64,000 nt of DNA from Narthecium ossifragum. Its lineage: Eukaryota; Streptophyta; Magnoliopsida; Dioscoreales; Nartheciaceae. This document shows, in pieces, positions 34,709 through 47,408 of the stretch. Positions within the stretch are counted from its first letter, which is position 1. The number at the start of each line of letters is the position of its first letter. The stretch lies in NCBI GenBank assembly GCA_963920575.1, contig OY986971.1, positions 18,466,492 to 18,530,491 of the forward strand, read 5' to 3'. The translations under genes and the position numbers were made by a program. The notes under the pieces were generated by a model. It did no database searches, was not told where the DNA came from, and saw only the letters and a program-made list of their open reading frames with translations.

Positions 34709-36786
34709 GGTACGAACTCATCATCATTTTACGTTCATATAAGGATTGTTTTGCATGGGATTATAAGGAAATGCCTGGTTTAAATAGAAATATCATCGAG
34801 CATGAACTTCCTACTCGACCAAACTTTCAACCATACAAGCAAGCGCAAAGGCGTTTTGCTCCTAATATAATCCAAGACATAAAAAAAGAAATTGAACGAT
34901 TGCTAAATGCCAATTTTATTAAAACAGCCAGATATGTAGAATGACTTTTTAATATAGTTTCAGTTAAGAAGAAAAATGGCAAACTTAGAGTCTGTATAGA
35001 CTTTAGAAACTTAAATTTGGCAACACCCAAAGATGAATATCCGATGCCATCAGTCGATAATTTGGTCGATTCAACCGCTGGACATGGAATATACTCGTTT
35101 ATGGATGGGTATTCAAGATATAACCAAATATATATCGCTGGAGATGATGTTCATAAAACGGCTTTTAGATGTCCAGGATCGCTTGGCAGCTATGAATGGG
35201 TTGTTATGCCCTTTGGCTTGAAAAATGCTGGTGCTACTTACCAGCGAGCGATGAACTTAATTTTTCATGATATGATCGGCCATTTTATTGAAGTCTATGT
35301 TGATGATATTGTGGTAAAATCGCCAGTTATGGCCGATCATTTTTCTCAGTTAATCAACGCTTTTGAGCGAATGAGAAAGTATAATTTAAAATTAAATCCC
35401 TTAAAACGTGCCTTTAGGGTGCAAGCAGGGAATTTTCTTGGTCTTCTCGTTCATCAGCGAGGAATAGAACTCGACAAAAATAAATCAAAGTCCATCATTG
35501 AGGCTAGTCCTCCAAAGACTAAAAAAGAACTGCAAAAGTTTCTTGATCAAGTGAATTTTTTAAGAAGATTCATTTCTAACTGTGCAGGAAAAACTCAAGA
35601 ATTCTCATCGCTCTTATGACTAAAGAGTGGAGACGACTTCATCTGGGAAGAGCGTCATCAAAAGGCATTTGAATGCTTGAAGAAGTACTTAGCAACACCA
35701 GCAGTTATGGCATCGCCAAGACTTAAAGATCCCATGAAGCTTTACATCGCCGCAGCAGACCGGTCGATAGGAGGTCTCTTGGCGCAAGATAGAAAAGATG
35801 GATTCGAGAGAGCAGTGTACTATTTAAGTAGGCAGTTACTCCATTATGAGCAAAAGTACTCGGCCATAGAAAAACAATGTTTGGCATTGTATTTCATGTG
35901 TACTAAGTTGACAGCTTATTTAAAGCCTGTAACTGTGTGCTTGATCTCTAAATATAATGTAATGAAATTCTTGTTTTCTCGACCAATTTTACATCAGCGT
36001 ATTGGTTATTGGGTATTAACTTTAGCTGAGTTTGACATCAAATTTGTCTCTCAAAAGGCTGTTAAAGGCCAAGTATTGGCCGATTTCTTAGCTGATTACC
36101 CTTGTGTAGACATACCAAAGGAATTAGAGCGAGAGATCAATATTATATCGCTTATTCCATGGACGATGTACTTTGATGGTTCTAAAACTGTCAATGGAGT
36201 AGGCCTTGGGATCACAATCCTATCATCCATTGGACGCAAATATAAATTTGCGTATACACTGTCGCAATTATGCACCAATAATCAGGCTGAGTATGAAGTG
36301 TTAATCATCGGCCTTGAAATTTTATTGGACTTAGGAGTGTCCAATGTGCAAATTAAAGGTGATTCACAATTGGTGATAAATCATCTACTAGGACATTATA
36401 AGTGTCAGAGCGATATACTAATTCCATTTCATCAAATCGCTCTAAAGTTACTAAATCGCTTTAACGATTTTGAATTACGTTTTTTCCCAAGACTGCAGAA
36501 CGATGAAGCTAACACCCTCGCTGAAATAGCATCTGGCTATAAAGTGTTAAAACACTTGGGGGGCATGACCGATTTTAGTTATGGCACGATACAGTCTGCT
36601 CTAGAACGATCTCATCGCTCATTTGAGATAGATCAAATCGATGGCCAACAAGATTGGCGTACCCCAATCGTCGCTTTTTTGCAAAATCCATCGCTTAAGG
36701 TCGATAGAAAAATCCGTCTTAAAGCGATACATTATTTTTTACAAAATGATGTTTTGTATATGAGTCGACCAGATGGAATTTTATAA
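34709..36786 (+). pseudogene. Tat reverse transcriptase, RNase H and second RNase H
   Basis: The RT starts with YKDCFAWDYKEMPGL and has LRVCIDFRNLN, MDGYSRYNQI, MPFGLKNAGATYQRAM and the catalytic YVDDIVVKS. RNase H follows (IAAADRSIGGLLAQ, YSAIEKQCLAL). A linker leads to a second, archaeal-type RNase H with MYFDGSK, NNQAEYEVLI and IKGDSQLVINHL. This double RNase H arrangement marks the Tat lineage. Premature stops: TGA at 34942-34944 (expected Trp), TGA at 35617-35619 (expected Arg) and TAA at 36784-36786. Confidence 0.92.
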
Positions 36787-37288
36787 CGATGCTTAAGTCC
36801 CGATGAAGCGAAACTAACAATGGTCGAGATACATAACGGTGTCTGTGGGGCACATCAATCTGGCATAAAAATGCGCTGGCTAATAATGCGCAGTGGCTTT
36901 TATTGGCCGCGCATGGGGGAGGAATGTGCCATATATGCAAAAGGATGTGAATCATGCCAAAGGCATGGACCATTACAGCGAGCACTAGCGAGTGAGTTAT
37001 CGATCATTATAAAACCATGGCCATTCAGATGTTGGGCGATAGATATTATAGGGAAACTATATCCTCCATCGTCCATGTTGCACAAGTTTGTAATTGTGGC
37101 GACAGGCTATTTTACTAAATGGGTAGAGGCTATTCCATTAAAAATAGTTTCTGATGATCAAGTGATAAACTTGATCCGGGAGAATATCATATGTAGATTT
37201 GGCATTCCACAAACGATTGTGTCCGATCAAGGGACAATGTTTGTAAGTTCCAAGGTAAAGAATTTTTTGGGTGAGTATAAAATTAATA
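36787..37288 (+). pseudogene. Tat integrase, N-terminal half
   Basis: The zinc-binding HHCC region is seen (HNGVCGAHQSG then CESCQRHG), followed by the catalytic core with WAIDIIGKLYP, TKWVEAIPLK and TIVSDQGTMFVS. It stops at GEYKI where MULE E enters. The reading continues at 61464 as MASSTPYYAQSNG. Confidence 0.9.
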
Positions 37289-37629
37289 GATAATTGGTGT
37301 TTACACCAAATTTGTGAAACTTGTTGATGGGTACACCCCTATCATTAGATTTAAGGTCTTTACACCATTTTACATAAGTTATGAATAGTTATGGTTGGTT
37401 ATATAATTTTGATGACCTTTTTACCCCTATGATGACCCAAATCCTAATCCCAACTATAACTCCATCATCCCCCTCCCTCTCCCCGTCCCTCTTCCCTTTC
37501 TCTTACTGTCATCTTCCTCCATCATCCCCCTCCCTCTCACCCTCCTCTCACCCAGCACCCTCTCCCCCGCCGCCCGGCTAGCCACCATCAAAAAGTCAGT
37601 ACACCCCGCCGTCGACGGCGATAGGCGGG

Positions 37630-39475
37630 CGATAACGTGTGAAAAGTGCACAAATTGCCCCTTTAACTAGGTCATGTTAGCCTCCGAGCAATGCTATTTT
37701 AATGGTCTATGGTGCATTTCAGGTATAAGAGCCTTCAAAAAAGGTTAGGTCAAGTTTGGTACTAAAACGAAGCTATTCTGGCAATTATGCGCAACTCAGA
37801 TCGATCTGACATTCAAAGGGGATCGATCTTATTATTCCAGTACGAAGCGGGCCAACTGAAGCAAAGAAGATCGATCTCAATACAAGAAGATCGATCTATT
37901 TTCCAGCCGCAGGCGTGACAGAGAGTTAAATAAAAGCACTTCTCAAAGGGGATCGATCTGAGACAAGTTGGATCGATCCGAACCTGGAGACTCTATTTAG
38001 CCGTGGAAAGAAGATCGATCCGTTTTTCCAAGGGGATCGATCTTGGTCGGGCAAAATCCAGATCCTGAGTTCACGGACGAAGAAGATCGATCCATTTTCC
38101 AAAGGGGATCGATCTCTATTTAGCCGTGGAAAGAAGATCGATCCGTTTTTCCAAGGGGATCGATCTTGGTCGGGCAAAATCCAGATCCTGAGTTCACGGA
38201 CGAAGAAGATCGATCCGTTTTCCAAAGGGGATCGATCTCTTTTGGCGCTGCGGGAATAATAAAGGGATGAGATCTAATCCGAGTTAGGGTTTTACAAAAG
38301 CCTATAAATAGACCTTGTTTGAGGATTTTTGGAAGCGATCCATAGACGAATTTTCCTCTCCTCCTTGTTGTTTTCTTGGCTTCTCTTCCTCAATAAAAAT
38401 TAGGGTTAGATCTTGAAGATAGATCCATGGCGGGAGCGCGGTATCAACCTTCTTCGATGGATCGTCTCTTCAAGATAAGTAACTAAATTCTTAGTCTAGG
38501 AAATTCTATAATGTAATAGAGAGTTTATCTAGGTTTTTCCTATGGATCAGAGCATGTACTTTATGATGGTTTAATGGATAGATTTCATATTTTATATATC
38601 TATTGGTAATATTTATTATGGTGAATGAATTGTATGTTCTTTGTGCCCTAGATTCGGCCTGTCTTTTCTCGGTTTTTCTGTGGTGATACAGCCGGAATAT
38701 TTGAAAACGCAAAACACAAAAGTCGTAGATCTCTTCCTTAGCTCTCCACCGAATCTTAAATCATGTTGTTTCGAGTTCGGATGTGAAAGTTACGCTGAGA
38801 TTACGATCGCTAGTTTTGAGCATTGCATGTTAGAGGCTAGGATTAGGACTTGTCCAAGATGCTTTCATGCTAGAACTATGTTAGATTTTAGGATTGGATT
38901 CTAAATCCTAGATTATGATTGTAGGAGTGCTAGAACCACTACCTTAGTGCTAGAACCATTAAGACCTATGATTGTAACCTACAATTCGTTCTTTATCTTT
39001 ATTGATCAGGCGATCTCAAAGTGCTAGAACCACTTTGATTATTCTCATACCAATTATCCGCTGATTTGACCTTCATTCCGACTTAGACTTCTAATGAATC
39101 TATGTTGAATGATAGTGGACCTAGCCGATCTTCTATCAACCTCAGAAAACCATCTAGAACTTATGGAATTGCTCTTATCCTAGGAATGCCTAAATAGTTC
39201 TCAATTACGGATTAGAAATTCCTAGCTTTTTCTCCTATTATTATTTCCCCTATTTAGTTTAATTCGAGTTAAAAGTAGTTCGAAGACCAACTATCATTCC
39301 TCTTTCTCAACTTTTGATTTAGAACTATGCACGATAATTAGACTTAATCCTGTTTCCCTGAGAACCGACTCGGACTTGCTACTATCTACCCATAAAGTAG
39401 CTAGCTAGTAGTTTGATTATAAATTTATAATTTTGGCGTTCTTGGTAAGGTAACGACACTTTTCAAGGCGTGTCA
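37630..39475 (+). mobile_element. 5' LTR of the Athila element
   Basis: It begins CGATAACGTG (first base changed from T, compare 52531) and ends AAGGCGTGTCA. GATCGATC motifs fill 37797-38240, just upstream of the TATA box TATAAATA (38303-38310). Units 37991-38113 and 38114-38236 are a 123-base tandem duplication absent from the 3' LTR. The part after the TATA box closely matches the 3' LTR. Confidence 0.93.
37797..38240. repeat. GATCGATC cluster in the Athila 5' LTR U3
   Basis: About thirteen motifs of the form AGATCGATCTG, GGATCGATCCG or GGGGATCGATCTT lie between the LTR start and the TATA box. The equivalent in the 3' LTR is 52698-52992. Confidence 0.92.
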
Positions 39476-39481
39476 AAATTT

Positions 39482-39499
39482 TGGCGCCATTGTCGGGGA
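39482..39499 (+). other. Primer binding site of the Athila element, tRNA-Asp type
   Basis: TGGCGCCATTGTCGGGGA differs at few positions from the TGGCGCCGTTGCCGGGGA site typical of Athila. Confidence 0.85.
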
Positions 39500-39743
39500 A
39501 GATTTTAGGATAAGTTTAATTGCTTAGTATAGTTTTATTTCAATTAATTATCTTTATTTCTGTCGTTTATTATATAAAAGACCAAAAATAGTTCTAGTTC
39601 TAATATTTCCTATCTTTTTGATCGTGCGTTAGGGACTTTGATGAAGCACCTTCCAAGTGGAGAAGGAACATCGGTCAAAACTTCACCGAGATAGCACTGT
39701 TTGTATCTCTAAACCTTGTTTGTTCTGGTGATGTGGTATATGA

Positions 39744-41600
39744 ATGAATGTTAGTGAAGATTCAGATTTAAATATTACATTGCAAGAATTCTTGAATTCT
39801 CGTTTTGCATTGCTTAGACCTTTGAATATTTCATCTGATTCATCCATGGAGAACCATAACCTAGATGACCATCATGATCATGAGGAAAACCTGCCGCATG
39901 AATATGAAAGATTTTTATATTCCTACTTCATTTACTTCAAATTCGTGCATCCAACCCCCAGTAATAGGAGCTGCCCATTATGAAATTAAGCCTCAATTTC
40001 TTCAATCGCTTCCAGCTTTTCATGGTCTGTCTCAGGAAGATCCTTACAATCATATAGAAGAATTTATCTTGATTAGTTTGACCGTGAAAGTCAATAATTT
40101 TACTGACGATGCTTGGAAATTGAAACTCTTTCCTTTTACTCTCAAGGGCAAAGCTAAATATTGGCTTACATCTTTAGAGCCCAGATCTATCACGACTTGG
40201 CCTCAACTTCAAACCCAATTTCTTACTAAATTCTTTCCAATTACCAAGACCAGTGATTTTAGGAAAGAAATTTCATCTTTCAAGCAAGCCGATGATGAAC
40301 TTTTTCATGAAGCATGGGATAGATATAGGGAACTCCTTAGGAAGTGTCCTCATCATCAATTTCCTCAATGGGCTATCATAGAGAACTTTTATAATGGTCT
40401 TAAAGAGAGACATCAAATGACTATTGATGCCGCTTGTGGAGGAGTTTTTATTACAAATCCTCTTGATGATTCGTGAAGGCTTTTTGAGAGATTAGCTGAA
40501 AATTCTCAACATCATGCTTCATCTTCTAGGAATACCCGAGATTCGTCCAATCAAGTTAGACCTAGAGGTACCCTGGAATTAAATGAATCTACTCGTTTAG
40601 CTCAACAAGTAGATATTCTAAGTAAAAAGCTTGACCAAGTTCTGACGCAGACTACAAACCAAGTTGTATCTTCAAATCCTCTATTGCCACCGCATTCAGG
40701 AGATACTTGTTTCTTATGTTGAAATTCTGGTCATGATGTCACGGACTGTCATTTAGCTCTTCAATATCCAGAATTAGTGTAGGAACATGTGAATGCAATT
40801 TATAATCAGTCCAAACCAGCTTATGATCCATATTCTAATACATATAATCCTGGTTTACGGAATCACCCGAATTTCTCTTGGAGAACACCTGGTCAACAGT
40901 CTGAGTCGTTCAATCCTAGACCACCGATGAATAATCAAAATCCAAATTACCCTCCGAAATTTCAGCCATCATCTCGGCCGCCTAAAAATTATACCTCCCA
41001 AGTGCCTTATCAATCTCAACCTTCTCAGTCTTGGGGGTATCAACCGTATGGATCTCCACAACCTCAAGCGATTCAAAATCAACCATCTCTTCCTCTACCA
41101 CAACCAAATCAAAGCCCAAATATGGATGAGTTAACCAAACTAATCCATTCTCATTCTCAAACTTTAGCTAAGATTGAAGCTCAAATGGGTCAATTGGCTA
41201 ATTCTATGCATAGGAGAGAAGAAGGTACCTTACCAAGTCAACCCATTCCTAACCCTAGAGGTCAACATTCCGTTGAGTCTTCTCATGAACAAGTCCAAGC
41301 TGTCACTACTCTGCGAAGTGGAAAGACCTTTAACAATGTCGAGAAATAGGATGAGGAATGTCTAGATCATGATCTTACATCTCAACCTCTCAATGCAACT
41401 CCATCTACTTCTCAAGTTCCATTAGATAGAGACTTGCATGCATCTAATGATGAGGTGTTACCCAAAACATCAATTCCTGCTCCTCATGATTCTACTTCAT
41501 CACTGGAACCGAATCCTAGGACCTATGTACCGAAAATTCCTTTTCCTGAGGCCCTGGTAGATCCGACTTCAACTCCTTCCAAAAGTTCCCAACTTGATTA
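39744..41600 (+). pseudogene. Athila gag
   Basis: Coding starts near 39744 (MNVSEDSDLNITLQEF). A frameshift near 39910 leads to the capsid-like Retrotrans_gag region: FLQSLPAFHGLSQEDPYNH, GKAKYWLTSLEP and FHEAWDRYRELLRKCPHHQ. A zinc-knuckle remnant (DTCFLC, stop, NSGHDVTDCHLA) and a Pro/Gln-rich segment follow (SQSWGYQPYGSPQPQ). Stops at 40474-40476 TGA, 40720-40722 TGA, 40780-40782 TAG, 41347-41349 TAG and 41599-41601 TAA. Several restore to Trp or Gln by one C-to-T reversal. Confidence 0.85.
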
Positions 41601-41788
41601 AATTATGGAAGTGTTTAAGAAAGTTCATATTAACCTTCCTCTTTTGGATGCGATTAAACAAGTTCCTGCGTATGCGAAATTCTTAAAAGATTTATGTACT
41701 CAGAAGCGTCGATCTCGATCGCATGTTTCGAAAAAGATTTTCCTAACCGAATAAGTAAGTTCTTTTTATTCGTAGTGATATTCCTCCT

Positions 41789-42895
41789 ATGCTTAAAGAT
41801 CCGGGTACTCCTACGATATCCTGCATCATAGGAAGTCATTTGATAGAAGGAGCGTTACTTGATTTGGGAGCTAGTGTGAATCTCATGCCATATTCATTAT
41901 ACTCCAAATTCGGTATAGGAGAATTAAAACCCACCGCTATGACTCTACAGTTAGCCGATCGGTCAATCAAAACCCTACGAGGTATGCTTGAGGATGTCTT
42001 AGTTAGGGTTGATCAATGTGTATTTCCTGTAGATTTCGTAGTGTTGGATATGGAACCAAGCGTGCAAACTAAGAAAACCATTCCGATAATTCTTGGTCGA
42101 CCTTTCTTAGCAACAGCTAATGCTTGCATTAATTGTAGGGATGGTATTATGACAGTTACTTTTGGAAATATGGAATTGAAATTGAATATTTTTCATACGT
42201 CAAAACGCCATGCATATGATGATGATTGTTTTGTTATAAATGCTTTAATGAATAATGATGATATTGATATGTGTGTGGATGATGAGATGTATAAGATAGT
42301 GCATGATGACGATGTATCGAGTGAAAGTTATGCAAGTGCATGTGATGCTTCATTTTTCGATGATGATGATGTGGTAACTAGAGATGATTTGCCAGATCTG
42401 AATATTGATTTTCCAGAACTACATGGTGAGATTTTGGATGGGAATGATGGAATACTGATTGGTGATGTTAATGATCTTGTTATTCTCGAGGATGTGAAAG
42501 GTTATGACTTGTATGAGGATGTGTGTAATATTTCTTGGAAAAGGATTTCAATTGAACCTCTACCGCTTACTTCTTCAACTCTAGCCTTACCATCTTTGAT
42601 TATGCCGTCTCAGCTTGATTTGAAAACACTACCTTTTAATCTTAAATATGTCTTCCTTGGAGCTGATTCTACGCTTCCTGTGATTATCTCCTCATCGTTA
42701 ACCAAAACTCAGGAATCTCAATTGATTGAAGTTCTTAGGTTACATAGGAGAGCCATTGGATGGTCCATAGGAGATCTTAGAGGTATTGACCCTTCTATTT
42801 GCATGCATCGTATACATTTAGAGGATGAAATTAAAAGTGTTAGAGAGATGCAGCGTCATCTTAATCCTTTAATGAAGGACGTGGTCATGAAATAG
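41789..42895 (+). pseudogene. Athila protease and start of RT
   Basis: The aspartic protease motif ALLDLGASVNLMPYSLY is followed by TMTLQLADRSIKTLRG-like sequence, VDFVVLDME and IPIILGRPFLATA. A long Asp-rich linker follows (DDDDVVTRDDLPDLNIDF). At the C-terminal end it enters the RT N-terminal region (GWSIGDLRGIDPSICMHRI). A TAG at 42893-42895 separates it from the next part of the same frame set. Confidence 0.88.
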
Positions 42896-45473
42896 GTAGT
42901 GAAACTCCTAGATGCCGGTATTATATACCCGATTTCTGATTCTAAATGGATTAGCCCAACTCAGGTAGTTCCTAAGAAATCTGGGATTACTGTAGTTAAA
43001 AATGAAATAGGAAAAGAAATCGCAACCCGTCAGACTACAGGTTGGAGAGTATGTATTGACTATAGGAGACTGAATACCTTAACTAGAAAGGATCATTTTC
43101 CTCTACCTTTTATTGACCAGATTTTAGAAAGATTAGCAGGTCAAGCATACTACTGTTTCCTTGATGGTTACTCAGGTTATAACCAGGTAGCTATAGATCC
43201 AGTCGATCAAGAGAAGATGACCTTCACTTGTCCCTTCGGAACATTTGCATATAGAAGAATGCCTTTTGGTTTGTGCAATGCTCCAGCTACGTTTCAACGT
43301 TGTATGCTTTCGATTTTTGGACACATGATTGAGCAGTTCCTAGAAATATTTATGGATGATTTTTCTGTCTTTGGCAAAACCTTTGAATTTTGTTTATCAA
43401 ATCTTTCTAGAGTTCTTGCTAGATGTGTCGAAACAAACCTTGTGCTTAGTTGAGAGAAGAGTCATTTCATGGTTAATGAAGGAATTGTGCTTGGTCATGT
43501 GATTTCAAGTCGAGGAATAGAAGTCGACAAAGCAAAACTGGAATTAATTTCTAAATTGCCGCCTCCTACCTCAGTTTGTCAAATCAGATCCTTCTTGGGG
43601 CATGAAGGATTTTACCGCAGATTTATCAAGGATTTTAGTAAAATATCTCATCCTCTCTGTGCTTTGCTTGCGAAAGATGTTCCTTTCGTATTTGATGAAT
43701 CATGCCTTAAAGCTTTTAATATCCTTCGTGATTCTCTTTCTTCAGCACCTATTTGTCATCCTCCTGTGTACGATCACCCTTTTGAGATTATGTGTGATGC
43801 GTCGGATCATGCCGTTGGTGCTGTTCTTGGGCAAACGATTGATAAATTGCCCAGAGTTATCTATTATGCTAGCAAGACTTTGAATGAAGCTCAGCTTAAT
43901 TATACCATGACTGAGAAGGAATTGCTAGCTGTAATCTTTGCCTTGGAAAAATTCCGTTCATATCTTCTTGAATCCAAGGTTATTATATTCACCGATCATT
44001 CGGCTTTAAGATATCTTGTAGGGAAGAAAGAACTTAAGCCGAGGTTAGTCCGTTGGATTATGCTTCTGCAAGAGTTTGATCTTGAATTAAGAGATAAAAA
44101 GGGAGCTTTGAATGTAGTAGCTGATCATTTATCTAGACTGCCCTTAGATGTGATAAACGATTCAACTCCGATTAATGACACATTCCCTGATGAACACCTT
44201 TTCGTTGTTGATCATCCTCCTACACCTTGGTATGCACATATCGTGAACTATCTTGTTACAGGATTCATTCCTTCTCATTGGACCAAGCAATACAAAGATA
44301 AATTTTTCTCTCGAACTAGATCCTATGTCTGGAATGATCCGATTCTTTTTAAACATTGTCCTGATCAAATTATGCGATGTTGCGTACCTGAATCTGAAAT
44401 TATTTCTGTCTTAACCACTTGTCATTCTCATGCTTGTGGGGGGTATTTTTCTGGCCGGAGAACTGCGGCCAAAATTTTCCAATCCGTTTTCTACTGGCCG
44501 ACTATATTTCGTGATGCTCATAGTTTTTCTCAAGCCTGCATTAGATGTCAACAGCTTGGTAATATTTCCAGCAGAAATGAAATGCCACAAACTCCTATCA
44601 TTGTTTGTGAAGTTTTTGATGTTTGGGGTATCGATTTTATGGGTCCTTTTCCTCCTTCAAACGCCTTCACGTATATCCTATTAGCAGTTGATTATGTATC
44701 TAAGTGGATAGAAGCTGTAGCTACTAGGACAAACGATCATCGAGTTGTTATCAAATTTCTTCATTCGAACATCTTTTCTCGATTTGGTCACCCTAGAGCA
44801 ATCATTAGTGATGGAGGATCCCACTTTATGAATAGATACTTCCGCCAAACCCTTAATAAATACAACATCTCTCATAAAGTTGCCACACCATATCATCCTC
44901 AAACTAGTGGCCAAGTAGAGGTGTCAAACCGGGAAATTAAGCGAATTCTAGAAAAGGTTGTACGGACAGCTAGAAAAGATTGGTCTATGCGACTGGATGA
45001 TGCTTTGTGGGCATATCGTACAGCTTATAAGACTCCAATTGGTATGTCCCCATTTAGAATGGTGTATGGCAAACTTATCATAAAGTGAACTGGAACCCAT
45101 GGACTGGATGTAGTACCCGCTTGCTTCAGTTGAATGAACTAGAAGAAATCCGTAATGAAGCCTATGATAACTCTCTAATTTATAAAGCCCGAACTAAGGC
45201 GTATCATGATAAGTTTATTCATCGAAGAGTTTCAACGTTGGTGATAAAGTTTGGCTTTTTAATGCCAAGCTTAGACTCTTCCCGGGAAAACTTCGGTCTA
45301 GGTGGAATGGTCCATTCATAATAAAACAAGTTTTTCCTCATGGAGCATTTGAAATTTGGAATCCGAAATCTAGTTCTATCTTCACAGTGAATGGTCATAG
45401 ACTGAAACCGTACATCGAAAATCCTCCACAGCTAGACCCTACGATGACGCTGGATGAGCCGCGTTATCGGTGA
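42896..45473 (+). pseudogene. Athila RT, RNase H and integrase
   Basis: RT: WRVCIDYRRLN, FLDGYSGYNQVAIDP, MPFGLCNAPATFQRCM and the catalytic FMDDFSVFG. A TGA at 43451-43453 (expected Trp) interrupts it. RNase [45 protein letters not shown]. Integrase: HHCC with HACGGYFSG and CIRCQQLG, core with [20 protein letters not shown] and [14 protein letters not shown]. The integrase C-terminal region needs frame changes near 45070 and 45230 and ends at TGA 45471-45473. The linear order is normal for Athila. Confidence 0.93.
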
Positions 45474-45800
45474 TTGATCTTTAACTTCGTCGGGCTAGTG
45501 ACGTTAAACCCAACGCTTGATGGGAGGCAACCCATTAGTTTCTAGTAGTTTACTTTCTTTTAGTTTTCTCGTACTTGATTTATTTGCTTTTCGTAAGTTG
45601 TTCGTTTATTTTTATCACTGTTTGCATGGTATCCTCTATGATCATGGCATGCTTGTAATGCTTATTGTGTTACGGATCCAAATTAAGCTTTCCTGCACAT
45701 GGTTGCATTCACGTGTGGAAATAGGGTAGTAAATTGCTACATTTTTATGCCTCGGGGGTAGTGTTAGTAGATACATTTTGTGGACAGATTCTAGTGTAAT
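45474..45800 (+). other. Post-pol spacer of the Athila element
   Basis: It contains TTGATGGGAGGCAACCCATT, a sequence commonly seen just after pol in Athila elements, and a CCTCGGGGGTAGTG tract near 45750. No ORF is supported. Confidence 0.5.
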
Positions 45801-47403
45801 TGATGAATAAATTTTATATCTCGCAAGTATACGAATCGGTGCAATCAGTATAGTAGCAAGACGAGTATCGTACCCACAGAGATTTGTAGAGATCATTAGA
45901 GTAAAACGCTAAAGAACAGAAAAGAAAGAAAATAAGGAAGGGAAAATAAGAAATATGAAGTCTCGAAGATAGATGATCTAATAACGAAATAAGAAAACGA
46001 TGAAAATATTATGGATGAATACTAAGGTTCCGATTTCACCATAACATCCTCATTCTATGCATTGAATCAATAAAGATCTCAGTTTAATTCCAAGGGCTCG
46101 TTCTTCCGGTATGATGATCCGTTCGGCCGCGGTCTTCACCAAGTACCCTCAATTAACCCTAACTAATGAACCCATAACTAAGTGTTAATTAAGAATCCAT
46201 TAAGCTCTGAAGAACAATTATGAACCAAGAATGCTCTTAGCTTGAACCCGGCCTCGACATAAACTCATTCATTCATAGATCCTGCAAGATTAGGGAATGA
46301 ACCCTCGCCCAATCTCACATAAAACAATCTATAATACTTTTATTGGCCAGATAAAGGTATTTAAGATCTCAGTTATAATAATGAATGAAACAAGGAAAAT
46401 AAACTGATAAAATAATCATGATCCAATAACATAGAATGATTCAGTTAGGGCTACATCGGTACCTTAGAAAAGAAACTAGCCACTCATGTTCACCATGAGG
46501 GCAACAAAACTAATGAAGAAATAAAGAAGAAATAAGAAAAAAAAACCAAGCCTGGAACCCTTCTCCTCGCCTCCAAACGCTGCCAAAAAGTCCTTCCTCA
46601 AACCCTAGAAAGAGTCCTATTTATAGCCCCAAAGCCTCTCCATCCACGGATTAGATCTAAACCGTTGATTTTCTTCACTGGGAAAGTCGGATCGATCGGA
46701 CTTTAGGTGTTGGATCGATCCGTCTCATTAAAAACATCAATTCCTGGCTTCGCCCGAGTCCGATCGATGGACGGATCGATCAAACTCTGCTCCTCTAAAA
46801 AGCATACGTTCTGTCAACCTTTAATTCCCAAGTCCGATCGATCGGACTATGAGTGTTGGATCGATCGGTTGAGTAAAAATCCGCTGTTTTTGGCTTTTCC
46901 CGAGCCCGATCGATCGGTCCATTGGTGTCGGATCGATCGGACCCCTTAGGAGGGATGGAGAGATCGATCGGACTTCGTTCAGCCAAAAAAAAATAGGTTC
47001 TGTCACGTTTCTGCGTAGTCCGATCGATCGGCGGATCGCTCGGACTTCCAGCTTATTTACTGTGCTGCCATTCAGACTGCGCCATCGGTACTAAAATTGC
47101 CGTAACTTCCTCTAGAAAACTCGGAATCACGAACCGTAAAATTGTCCAGAATCTAGACTTCAAGAGCTTTCCAACCATATATGGCACATAATCTGATTCT
47201 TCTTGACCAGGTACAGATTAATCTTTAAAGTTGATCCATGCACTCTTTTCAGCTTCTTTTCTCCTTTTTCCTGCATTTTCCAAACAACCATGTGAAGCAA
47301 CATATAGATATAAAAATAGGAATAAAGATGTTGATTAAAAATAATAATCTAGCAATTGAGATGGTTATAAGGCTATTTAGAGTGCACTTTCATGCATTCA
47401 TCA
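45801..47403 (-). mobile_element. Solo LTR nested in the Athila element
   Basis: It starts TGATGAATAAA and ends ATGCATTCATCA, with inverted 8-base ends, and exact GTAAT duplications flank it (45796-45800 and 47404-47408). The low-coordinate end carries GTATCGTACCCACAGAGAT, a sequence common near the 3' end of plant gypsy LTRs, so the LTR points to the minus strand. A TATA box on that strand (CTATAAATAG, 46617-46626) lies just downstream of a GATCGATC cluster (46688-47045). No interior is present. Confidence 0.88.
46688..47045. repeat. GATCGATC cluster in the nested solo LTR
   Basis: About ten motifs of the form TCGGATCGATCGGAC, TCCGATCGATCGGAC or GGATCGATCGG. The flanking bases differ from those in the Athila LTR, so the cluster is not a recent copy of it. 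Confidence 0.9.
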
Positions 47404-47408
47404 GTAAT

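Noticed and set aside
34709..37288. Endogenous pararetrovirus
   Set aside because: LTRs, a PBS, an integrase with HHCC motif and a second RNase H show a Tat retrotransposon. No coat or movement protein is seen.
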